64,000 nt of DNA from Microbotryum silenes-acaulis. Lineage: Eukaryota > Basidiomycota > Microbotryomycetes > Microbotryales > Microbotryaceae. Within the stretch, counting starts at the first letter, position 1, and the number at the start of each line of letters is the position of its first letter. Where the stretch lies: the NCBI GenBank assembly GCA_003665825.1, contig QPFY01000005.1, positions 248,001-312,000 on the forward strand. Reading direction: 5' to 3'. Position numbers and translations under genes: made by a program. Below, in pieces: positions 24,401 to 33,533 of the stretch. The notes under the pieces were generated by a model. That model searched no databases. It was not told the DNA's origin and saw only the letters and a list, made by a program, of their open reading frames with translations.

Positions 24401-25709
24401 TTACATCGGACGCATTTCCATCGAATGCGGCCAACGACGTGCCCTCCTTTGACGGCTTCGCCTCGGTTTCCACTTTACGCCCGTGCTCGATCTGCTCTTT
24501 CTCGAGCACCTTCATGGGTGCCGTCGCTTCCTTCTTCGCCGCCGCAGTGGCCTTTTGCTTGACAGCCTCGGCCGTCGTCGGTTCCTCCTCCAGCTCGACG
24601 ACGCTGTCCAAGGGTAGCCCGGCTCGCTTGACGGCCTCCTCGATGAGCGTGTTGCGCTGGGTGCGCTTCTTGCGCTTCTCCTTCTTCAGCGCATCTTTGC
24701 TCGTGGAGGGCGGCGGGAGGAGGAGGTCGGGCGAGCCCAGCATGGGCGAACTGGTAGGATACGACGGGTTGAGGGGTCCATGACTCGACCCGGTAGAAGA
24801 AGTCGTCGAATAAAGCGAAGGGGTGCGATCGGTACCGGTCAGGGAAGGCGCGTACGATGACGAGGGCGTCGGAGTTGATTTCTTGTTCCTTTGCGAGGAA
24901 GGTTTCTTACTCGTGTATTCGGTCGTCGTCACAACCTGATAGCCACTCGTCGTGACCGTTGTCGTTCCCGATGCGCTCGAATACTTGCGCGAGGTTTTCA
25001 AGGTCGAAGGATCGGGGCCAGACATGGACCGGGATCGCGAAGGTGCCGACCCGTTACGGTAATAGTCCGAGGCCGTCGAGGACGCAATCGAAGCCGTGTC
25101 GCAGGCCTCGTAGCGTCTCAGCGATGGAGGATTGGCAATATCGGTGTACCTCCGGCTCGTGCGTTTCGTGACGCCCGGTACATTGAGTGTCAGCGAGCCA
25201 TTGAGTTGATCGCGTGTCCACGCCGATGAGACCGAGGCCGCGCTCCGCAACGACGAGTGGCTCTTGGCGCTGCGTAGGCTCCTCCCATCGTCCTCGTAGT
25301 TAGAATACACACTGTCTGCACGGATCGAGTCTGCGTCGCTCGCTGTGGCCCCTACGCGGCGCGCAACGGCGCGAGAGACGGATTTTGTCACGCCGAGCTG
25401 AGACCCAGCGTCACTCGGGTGCAGACTTGAGCCCACCCCAGCCGAGCCCTTGCGCGATCCGTACATGTCCCAGCTCCACTGCTGCCCTTGTGCGCCATAG
25501 TGCGCGTCGTCCCCATTGACGGACGAGGCGTGCGAGTAGGACGAGCGGATTGAGCCCGCCGCGCCTTGTCGGAGCGAAGGGGCGCGCGACGACGATCCTG
25601 CTCCTCCTTGCGCGGTCGGGAGCGGTGGTGCCTGGTCATACGCACTCGGGCCTGCGGCTTGATACGACTGCGATGGCTTGCGTAGCAGTGTCTGAAAGAA
25701 GGAAGGCAT
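21444..25709 (-). CDS. MDR-type (zinc-alcohol-dehydrogenase-like) oxidoreductase with a ~1,000-residue disordered N-terminus
   Basis: Four exons: 25709-24405, 24362-22350, 22276-21883, 21796-21444; about 1,354 residues. The start MPSFFQTLLRKP is the first ATG of the long frame. Residues 1-~1035 are low complexity (Ser, Pro, Arg, Ala, with a basic KKEKRKKR patch), many SP and RSxS phospho-like sites. The last ~320 residues are a medium-chain dehydrogenase/reductase: DEVLVEVFAVPIERVDVDR, IPGRGFYGKVVDTG, VKQGELVWGVQPLKK, TVEQIATLPIAGAASLQ, the Rossmann motif ILVLGAHIGVGNLCLQLA and FDVVIDTIG. The zinc ligands of true alcohol dehydrogenases are not evident, so quinone-oxidoreductase-like (NADPH) activity is more likely. 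An N-terminal region this long is unusual for the superfamily and suggests a regulatory or scaffold role. Exon joins are all in phase. Confidence 0.87.
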
Positions 25710-26827
25710 GATGGGTTGATCCTGGGCTCGGGCCTTCGAAGACAGATAGGGGCAGCGGACGATCGTCGGTCGCCGTCGACGACCTGCCTTCGGCCCCGCG
25801 GGTAGGCGCGTAGATCGAGGTCTAGACGACGATCAAGTGGCAGAGGCCTGGGTCCTCAGCTGCGACGAGTGGACGCCGAGAGCGTCAATGAGAGGGATAT
25901 CAAAGCAGGTGACCAAAAGTAGAGCAAAGATGCTGCTCGAGATCGTACCCGAGTCGTAAAGAGGTAGACTAAGCGTCGATCGGTCGAATGGCAGTCGGTC
26001 GCACGGTCGCACGGACGCACGCGCAGACGAGAGTTCAAACGTGCCGGGGACGGTGTCGCGTGGGTTCGAATGGATCCGCTCAGAGCGGTCTTGTCAGCGT
26101 CGCCGTCGAAGGACCACGCGATCTCGTGTGGTGAGTGTGAGCGAATGCTGCGATACGAGGTACAAGAACAAAGCACAACGTGGAAACGGGCGGAAAGGAG
26201 GGGGGTGAAAAGGAGAGGAGGGTCTGAGGGGACCGCAGCTTCGACGGGGTAGGGGAGTGAAATGATTCGAATCGTTGCGCGCCAATCGCAGGTCTGTCCG
26301 AGTAAATGGATCGGCGCTGTCGTCGACGATGACACGCGGAACTTCTTCTCATTTGAAAGCTTGGGGTAGGTCGCCGTTGCGGTAGCCCAAAGCCGATATT
26401 TGCAATCGATCAGCAACTCGCGGGGCCGGGAGAGCGATGACGTCGAAGCGCGATCAATTCCACGATCGCCGCCGACTCAGGGCACCTCGGCACCTGACGC
26501 CGAGGCAGAGTAACAGCAGGGCGAGGACCACAATCCGTCACCGAGGAGTAATCAGCGGGATAGTAGGCAGTCTGAAGAGTCAGCGTACTGGAGCTTCTTT
26601 ACAATTTGAATGAGTGAGAATACCTGTGGGAGACTTGGCAGGAACGTGCCCGGAGACAATAAATCGAAAAAAATCCCGGGCGAGGGCGACTAAATGTCAT
26701 AAGAAATCGGATCAAGTTCATAATCTGTAGAATCCTATACAACACTCGGAAATAAATGCAAACGTGTGCACAGCGCACCCATTCACCGCCGTGCAGTCTC
26801 GGTGCCTCGTCTACGAACTTCATCATA

Positions 26828-27142
26828 CATAGCCAGAAACGAGGGCGAAATCGTCAGACCCCCTCTGATGCCCTCAGTCTGTTGGAGAAGAGCTCAGACT
26901 GATCGGGTTTGACACCACCTGAACCAGCATCTCAGAGGTAGTAGAGCATGATATCATACGGTTTCATTAAGTTCTCATACAGAATTCTGTCGAAAATCTT
27001 CTCCAACAGGCTGAGTGCCGCTGAGATCCACCAGAATGGTCTGAATTCCCTCTGAACCGCTCTGATTCGGTCTGAGATCGTTCTGAGATTGGTCTGAGGG
27101 GGTCTGAGGGGTCGGCGGATTTGGCACCCGTTTCTGGCTATG
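26828..27142. mobile_element. 315-bp MITE with TA target duplication (Tc1/mariner-like)
   Basis: The ends are inverted repeats: CATAGCCAGAAACG at 26828 matches the reverse complement of the right end (CGTTTCTGGCTATG, ending 27142), with weaker similarity for about 11 more bases. TA flanks both sides (26826-26827 and 27143-27144), the target duplication of Tc1/mariner elements. A second internal inverted pair (26879-26890 and 26998-27009, 12 bp) and a high density of TCTGA words fill the interior. No coding capacity. Confidence 0.75.
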
Positions 27143-27526
27143 TACCATTGGAATCGCCGTGGATCGAGCGCGGGCGGGATGCACCGTACTGACAGTGCAT
27201 GACAGTACACCGTGCAATTCAATGGGATGACCCATGAGACCCCACGCGACGACTTGAGCCGCCTACGCCGATGAAGAAAATGAAGAGCTGAGCGTCCAAC
27301 GAGAGGATGTCGCGAAGCGCCAGCTCGGGCGAGCGCCTTGAAGGTGCAGTGTGGAGCGCTTGCTGCTGACGAGTGCTATTCATCGCTCGTTCTGAATGAG
27401 GAAGGGAGAAAACAAAGAAAAATAGAGAAAACCCCACGGTCCGGGCCAGAGAGTGATCAGCGGGGACTCAGGGAAGCAGGCCACTGCCGGAAGCTCGATC
27501 GGCACCCGCCAGCTTGGTGCACTGAC

Positions 27527-27970
27527 ATGGATGACGAGGATGTCGCCACGCCAACTCTGGACTCCGCGCGCCTCCGCCTTTCCAGCGCAACCGGCACCGC
27601 CCTTCTCGCCTCGTGCTGTACATGTGCCCCTGTCCTTTTTCGTATCCTACGCTACGCTTTCGCCTCTTGGGCTCTCGCTATCTATTACTACATTCGGTCA
27701 TCAAGCACGGCCTTCTCAAGCATCGCCTCCTCAAGACCTCTCCTGCTTTCCACCGCCTCCTCTGACCTAGCTCCCCAGTTTCGTAGCTCAGTTCTCTCTT
27801 CCCTTTCTGTAACCCGAATCTCGTCAAAGGTCACATTCTTGCTTTCGTACATCGTCCTCGTCTCTCTAAAAGTCCCTAGAACATCTCTCGACTCGTCCCT
27901 CGTCTCGTACCCCTTCGTCCAGCACACCCCTCCTATGTTTGTCCTTCGTGATACTGGCTGGGTAACTTGA
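27527..27970 (+). CDS. Doubtful ORF encoding a hydrophobic peptide
   Basis: ATG at 27527, 147 codons, stop at 27970. It predicts two hydrophobic segments (about residues 24-55 and 101-113) within a Ser-rich sequence. C/T-rich DNA can give such frames by chance. No family recognised, no clear neighbour relationship. Confidence 0.2.
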   Translation: MDDEDVATPTLDSARLRLSSATGTALLASCCTCAPVLFRILRYAFASWALAIYYYIRSSSTAFSSIASSRPLLLSTASSDLAPQFRSSVLSSLSVTRISSKVTFLLSYIVLVSLKVPRTSLDSSLVSYPFVQHTPPMFVLRDTGWVT

Positions 27971-28121
27971 AGGGTGACCTTCCCACATTGGCTCTGCTTT
28001 TTTCGCACCGGGCCTGACTAGTTACATTCGCCCTCGGGTGTATTTTGCATCATGAAGGTAGGTTATTGGTACAGCCGCTATTACTTGCTCCGATTGTCAA
28101 ATGGGCCCTGATGTCACTTGA

Positions 28122-29601
28122 TCAACTCATCTCGACCTCGGGTACCTCGGACGTGACGGGTGCCGCAGTTTCAGGCTTAGCCTTTCAAGCGGGGTGAAGC
28201 GAGGTTAGCAAAAGACATCCCGAGTGTCCACCTCGGAACCATGGACTGACCTGGCCAGAGGGCTCGGAGTCGGCTTGCTTGAGGTACGAGTCCAATTCTC
28301 GGTCGAGGTCGTCGGCGGTCTTGGGCTCTTTCCTCGGTGGTCGCGACCCTCCGCTGCCCGACCCTCCACCTCGACCACCTCTTGTTGCGCCGACAACTCG
28401 TACGCCACGCGATGACCCGTTGGATGCTCTGTCGTCCCTATACGACGAGGAATGTACCCCTGAGCCGCGTGCGTACCGGCCCGACGGTTGGTCGCTACGA
28501 GCTGCGGGAGGGGCATAGCGCTCCATGTCGCCCTTGATTCGCCTCCCTTTGTCACTGGGCGTAGGTGAAGAGTGCAAGTCAAGATATTTTGGTGTTCGAT
28601 TAGCTCGATGGTTCCCCACAGGAGCCTGCACTGCGACAGTGACTCACTCGTCGATACGAGCCAGCAATGTGCCCGGTGCGGCCTGACCACGCGTGTAGGT
28701 GTTGTCGAGAAAGTAGTCATATTCGAGACGAATCTTTTCACCTGGGAAAACGCAAGATCTTTTAAGCTTGAGCATCTTTGACCTGTCCAGCGCAGACTAG
28801 CGTGATGGACGGACCTTTGCAGGGCGCGCCTTGGAACGCGTGCATGGCTTCCTCTGCGGATTTCTCGTCAGAGTATGTCACAAAAGCCCTTCCGGTCGAT
28901 CTACCTGATGCGTCAAACTGCAACAGCACCGGGTGGCGGGGTTGTAAGCGACGAGTCTGGTGGGCTGAATGGGTCCCGTGGACTGCGTCGACGCGTCGAG
29001 CTACGACTATACGACGGTGCGATCATAGACGTACGATGATCTTGGGTCCTATCGAGATGGGTCCGATCTGGCCAAACAGTGCCTGCGATTGCGGGGGAAC
29101 ACGTCAATATGAGTGGGTCAGCACTGCACAAGCTCCCATCTGCCCGGGACTCCAGACGTGAGGGGAGCTCGTGATCGCCTCGATCGGATCCACGGGAAAA
29201 GGGGGGACGACGCCTACCTTGAGCTCGTCCTCGGAAATGTCGTAGTGGACATTCGTGATCTTGAGCTTAGCCGAAGGTACGCCGTAACCTTGCACCCTGC
29301 GCTCGCCCGCAAAGGAGTCGACGTTGGAGTGAGCGGTCGGGGCCGACTTTCGTTCGTACATGTCGTGCGACCACGCCTCGTCATCCCTTGGTCTCTGCAT
29401 AGGGTGAGGGTGGCTGAGCAGATCAGCGGATTGATAGCGAGAAGAGGGAAAGGGGGAAGGAGTACTGACCGCATAGGGGCTGTGACGGGTGCCAGGAGCG
29501 GTGTCGGATCTCCTGGGTCGACTATTGCCGTTGGTGTCGCTGCGCCCACCTTGAGCCTGCTCTTTAACACCCTCGAGCGTGCGTGATAAAAGCGACGACA
29601 T
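28122..29601 (-). CDS. YRA1: ALY/REF (Yra1) mRNA-export adaptor, RRM protein
   Basis: Six exons: 29601-29218, 29082-29035, 28917-28815, 28741-28648, 28554-28251, 28181-28122; about 330 residues, all phases agree. An RRM starts with KLKITNVHYDISEDELK (RNP2 region), continues ALFGQIGPISIGPKII, FDASGRSTGRAFVTYSDE (RNP1, about residues 145-162) and GAPCKGEKIRLEYDY. The second half has an RG/RGG-rich segment (VVGATRGGRGGGSGSGG), then the conserved C-terminal box KTADDLDRELDSYLKQ, which in ALY proteins binds the helicase UAP56/Sub2, and a short acidic tail. Known role: TREX-associated adaptor handing mRNPs to the Mex67 export receptor in the nucleus. Intron 2 is required to join GPKII to FDASGR. 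The N-terminal conserved Yra box is not obvious. Confidence 0.9.
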
Positions 29602-30328
29602 GGTTCGAAATTGTATGGGGTGAGAGGGTGGGGAAGGCGGCGGGAGAGGGTGAGAAGCTGGAAAGAAAGGAGGTGGCCATTTGTGGGCGGTCCAGCGCGG
29701 CGGGAATCCGCTGCAATCTCACACTTTGTGCTGTTTAGTGGTGCCTGGGATGGCAAAGCCAGTGCAATTTGCGGGTTTTTGCACCAAGCCTGACTACACT
29801 AGTCTAGGGGTTTTTCCGCTTGGATCTCGATAGAGACCCCATTCTGCCGTCCAACTTGAACTTCTCATGGCGACTAAGTTGCCAGCAGCTGAGAATGTGC
29901 ACTGCAGTCTGCAGTGCATGGGCGCGCCGCATTGGGCGGCCGGATGGGTCCCTTTCACTCCGAGCGCGCCGCAGCACCCTGCATGCCCTGCAGCACCTTT
30001 CCCCAGCGTTGCCCAGCTCCAACCCCACACCGCCTCCTTTGCACCTCGCCTTGCCTCCTCCCGCAGGTTGTCACATTTGCGCCGGTCTCACTCGACCGAG
30101 GCGCGCCATCAACGATAGCTAGAGCGACCGAGCTCGGACGTCACACCAGCTCAGGCCTCACCGGCCTCACCGGCCTCACCGGCCTCACCCGTTCGCCAGG
30201 CCACGTCGCTCGTCACGCCGTCGTCTGAGCCGCTCGCTCCGTCATCGCCGACCTCCTTCCCCACCGTTGCTCGACGTGCATCGAACGACCGTGGTGGAAC
30301 CCAGATACGGGCATACCACCAGACACAA
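29602..30328. other. Divergent promoter region between YRA1-like and capping-protein genes
   Basis: About 730 bp shared by two divergently transcribed genes. It contains a 9-bp tandem repeat at about 30155-30190 (unit CCTCACCGG, roughly 3.5 copies). No gene seen. Confidence 0.5.
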
Positions 30329-31610
30329 TGGGTAGGTCCCACATGAGCGTCTTGGCCCAACAACAGCAACCCCGATCTCCATTTATCCCACTCCCCCACC
30401 GTTCCAGACGAAACACAGCAGCACCCGCCACCGGAGCACGACCTCGTTCGTCTCGCCACCGACCTGTCCGAAATGGCGAGCAGCAGTGGCATGTTGGGCC
30501 CACTGCAGTTCAACCTCGACACCCTTCAAGACGACCAAGGCCAGCCTTTCCTCGTACGTCTGTCTACTCCTTACGGATCTCTCGCAAGAGCTCTCCAAAC
30601 GACTGCTCCAGATCTAGCGCAAACACGCTGACAGCTCGCTTACGAACGGCCATGACAGACTTCCAAATTCAATCAACAAGGGACTTCGTACAGGCAAGTC
30701 GAGCACCGCTTTAATCCGAGCAAAGGACTCGCACCGTGAATCAAGGGGGGAGCCCCCCACACGGCCCCAATGCTACGCGACCCGGCTGGGTCAGGCGACG
30801 AGACAGCAGAGACGAGAGCTTACCGGTGGCTCCGTCCCCATTCGATCTGCAGATCCCCATGGACGAACCATTATACCCCTCCCACCACGAGCAGCAGCAT
30901 CAGCGCGGCTCTTTCCGGTCGAACTAGGGCCCTCGAGGTGGCATTGAACCAAAGCGTATCCGAGCTCCGAGATCGGTCAGTGCAACCAGCCGGAGACGAG
31001 CATTAGCAAAGCGTACTCACTGACACGAAGGTCCACCACGATATTAATGTGAAAGACTGTGGCCAGGTGGTGTCTCGTCCGTCTATCTCCGCGAAGCCGA
31101 GGCCGCCGAATCCACCCATGGTGTCGCCCTCATTAAAAAAGGTCCGTTCGGGCCACCCTGGATTTGCTTGATCCGTTGCAACCCTAATGAGTTGATCTTT
31201 CGTAGCGATTCTTTCGGCAGGTCATGTTACGGCGTTTGATTCTAGTGAGTCAAACACCTTTACATGTCTCCGGTCCGTCAGGTCGAATGGACGGCTGAAG
31301 CCGGCTCCTGACGCGCGCCACAGTTCACGAGTTCTCGATCTCGCATCTTCCCCACGCTCCCTCCGCATGGTATACGCTCAACTCGACCATCGAGGTCCAC
31401 AAGGACAAAATCGGTGGATCGACGTCCAACTCGAGTCGATCCGAACTGCCCGTCGAAGGACCCTCGACTTCGTCGCAGCACTCGTCCCACGCCCGGAACG
31501 TGATGCAATTGATTGAGCAGCAGGAGAAACAACTGCGCGAAACCTTGCAGGATATTCACCGCTCCAGTGAGTCTGTTTCGATTGTTCGTGGTGCAAAGTG
31601 TCTGAACTGA
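30329..31610 (+). CDS. CAP2: F-actin-capping protein subunit beta
   Basis: Seven exons: 30329-30332, 30408-30553, 30659-30693, 30853-30975, 31056-31141, 31221-31244, 31324-31610. Exon 1 is ATGG followed by GTAGGT. The product has the family blocks in order: SEMASSSGMLGPLQFNLDT, FLTSKFNQQGTSYRSPWTNH (matching the LLCDYNRDGDSYRSPW block), RALEVALNQSVSELRDR, GGVSSVYLREAEAAES, GVALIKK, FDSIHEF, AWYTLNSTIEV, and HARNVMQLIEQQEKQL followed by the C-terminal SIVRGAK. The protein pairs with the alpha subunit to cap actin barbed ends. Intron 3 has a GC donor (GCAAGT, 30694). The C-terminal exon ends at TGA 31608-31610, but an alternative GTGAGT donor at 31567 with an acceptor at 31633 would splice it in frame to the downstream UBX protein. 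About 240 residues; the N-terminal helices are shorter than usual. Confidence 0.82.
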
Positions 31611-31773
31611 CCGAGATCCGGTCTCTGATCCAGTCGCACCTCCCCAAGCTTCGACCACCGCCGATGACGATTACCAGAGGCATGCGTACCCGCCGGCTCC
31701 GAACGACGCAGGAGACGACTACGGCCACTCGGGATCGCGACATCTGCTCGACGAGTTCGGGATCGACGAAACC

Positions 31774-33216
31774 ATGCCCCCGACGTCGGGTCGTGCCGCG
31801 GCGCAGAACGGACCCTTCACGCTGTGGCTGCGGCGCTTCCTGCAACTTCCGCTGAGGATTTTGGCGATCCCCATCGGGTTACTCGGTATCGCCTTTGGTA
31901 TTGTCGCTAGGCTGTTGCGTATCCGGCCGGGTCAAACGTCGTTGGGGCCTCGAAATCCGTTCGCGAGGGACGCTCGTAGTCTGCAGCGGATGGACCCCGT
32001 CGGTTCGGCCGAACGTTTCGTGCGCTCGATAGAGGAGATGACGGGGGCGGTGCGATGGTCCAGACGGCTGGGGGATGCCCAAGGATTGAGCTCGTCCGTC
32101 GTCGGCACGAGTTCGGGAGGTTCGTCGAGTCTCGAGCGACGTCGGTCGGGTTCCCACTCGAGTGCGAGAAAGGCGCTGCCAGATTTCTGGATCGGGTCGT
32201 ACGAGTCGGCCCTGAAAAAGGCCAAAGACGACTTCCAGGTCTTGATGGTCGTCCTGACCTGCGATGAACACGAGGATGACGAGCTATTCAAAAGACGGGT
32301 CCTCACCGATCCCGAATTGCTCAACGCGTTGGCGAGGGAAAAGATCCTCGTCTGGGGTGGGGACGTACGAGACGTCGATGCGTACCAAGCATCCAAAGCG
32401 CTGCAGTTCTTCCGCTTGCCTTTTGTCGCTTTCGTCGCCTTGCAACCGCAATCGTCGAATCCGACCCTACCGGGCAGCGCGTCCATCTCGTCCCCCAAGC
32501 TCTCAGTCGTGACCCGGCTGGAAGGATCCCCCAGTTCGACCCTCTCGGCCTCGAGTCTGCTCGCGCACCTTACGAACGTCGTCCTGCCCCGCGTCAACCC
32601 CTTTATGGCTCGTTTGAAGGCACAACATGCGACCCGGTTGGAGGAACGCCGTCTGCGCCAGGAGCAGGACCGCGCCTTCGCCATGTCGGCCCAGAAGGAC
32701 GAGGAACGCGTGCTGCGCAAGCGCGCCGAGGAGAGTCAGCGACAACGCGACGTTGAGGAGCGCAAGCGCAAAGAGGAAGCGGCTTTACGAATCCGTAAGG
32801 GGTCAAAAAAGTGGAGGGCGTGGAAGAGGGGTCAGTTGCAGGTCGAGGGCGAGCGAGAGGGGGTCAGGATCGGGGTACGATTGGGAGACGGGAGGAGAGT
32901 CGTGCGGTCGTTCGCCAAGGATGCCAAAGTCGAAGACGTGTACGCGTACGCCGAATGCTCGTTCGAAACCGACGACGGAGAGCGTCGCGAGGCGCCTCCC
33001 GAGGATTACGAACACATCTACGAGTTCCAACTCGCCGCGCCATTCCCGCGCTACGTGCTCGAGGTCGACGGGGACGCCGGCCAGAGGACCCTGGAGCAAA
33101 TCCCTTGGTTGGAGAAGAACGTAAGTTTGATCGTCGAAGGGCTAGAGCAGAGGAGGATCTCACTGGGTAAAAGCGAGGCCAGTGATGACGAGGAGATAGA
33201 AGAGGACGATGAATAG
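31774..33216 (+). CDS. UBX-domain protein of the UBXD8/FAF2 (Ubx2-like) type
   Basis: 480 codons from the ATG at 31774. Residues ~15-50 form a hydrophobic hairpin (LWLRRFLQLPLRILAIPIGL, then GIAFGIVARLLRI) that in this family inserts in ER or lipid-droplet membranes. A UAS thioredoxin-like domain follows (PDFWIGSYESALKKAKDDF, EHEDDELFKRRVL), then a charged coiled coil (about 270-340) and a C-terminal UBX domain with the p97-binding FPR loop (AAPFPRYVLEVD). Known role: recruits Cdc48/p97 in ER-associated degradation and lipid homeostasis. The usual N-terminal UBA domain is missing from this ORF. The frame is open upstream to about 31600 without ATG (VAPPQASTTADDD...), so a spliced upstream exon is likely; the only credible donor seen is inside the capping-protein gene, 43 nt before that gene's stop codon. 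Confidence 0.85.
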   Translation: MPPTSGRAAAQNGPFTLWLRRFLQLPLRILAIPIGLLGIAFGIVARLLRIRPGQTSLGPRNPFARDARSLQRMDPVGSAERFVRSIEEMTGAVRWSRRLGDAQGLSSSVVGTSSGGSSSLERRRSGSHSSARKALPDFWIGSYESALKKAKDDFQVLMVVLTCDEHEDDELFKRRVLTDPELLNALAREKILVWGGDVRDVDAYQASKALQFFRLPFVAFVALQPQSSNPTLPGSASISSPKLSVVTRLEGSPSSTLSASSLLAHLTNVVLPRVNPFMARLKAQHATRLEERRLRQEQDRAFAMSAQKDEERVLRKRAEESQRQRDVEERKRKEEAALRIRKGSKKWRAWKRGQLQVEGEREGVRIGVRLGDGRRVVRSFAKDAKVEDVYAYAECSFETDDGERREAPPEDYEHIYEFQLAAPFPRYVLEVDGDAGQRTLEQIPWLEKNVSLIVEGLEQRRISLGKSEASDDEEIEEDDE

Positions 33217-33533
33217 TTCTACGCCATGACAATCGTGCAATGCCATCATCTTGCTCTTCCGTACCCGGCTCTCACTTGAGGATCACAACAGCTCCTCTTA
33301 CATTATTGTGGTATAACATCATAACCGGAATGCCTAAGCAAGAGGTACGAGAACTCCTCCTCAAAAACAGGAATTGACTCCTTACTGATATCAAACACAT
33401 AAGTCCCCCAAAGTCCGAAGGCATAAGAAAGATAGACAAGAACGAGAGCGAAAAGAACAACGAAAGAACGACGATTCGGAAGAAAGATTCCCGGTGCGAT
33501 GCGATGGGTGCAATTTTTTGGGCCGAGCCTCGT
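33217..33533. other. Convergent 3' spacer
   Basis: 317 bp between the stop codons of the UBX gene (+) and the double-psi-barrel gene (-). It should hold both 3' UTRs. No gene seen. Confidence 0.5.

Larger units (their letters stand above)
25710..28121. other. Intergenic region with a MITE and a doubtful ORF
   Basis: The left kilobase is promoter and probable leader of the MDR gene. A TA-flanked MITE lies at 26828-27142 and a doubtful ORF at 27527-27970, both listed separately. The last 150 bp would be the 3' UTR of the YRA1-like gene. No other feature seen. Confidence 0.45.

Noticed and set aside
30155..30190. 9-bp tandem repeat considered as a possible CRISPR-like or regulatory array
   Set aside because: Only about 3.5 uninterrupted units without spacers in a eukaryotic promoter; a simple repeat is enough. 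No CRISPR array exists in the window.
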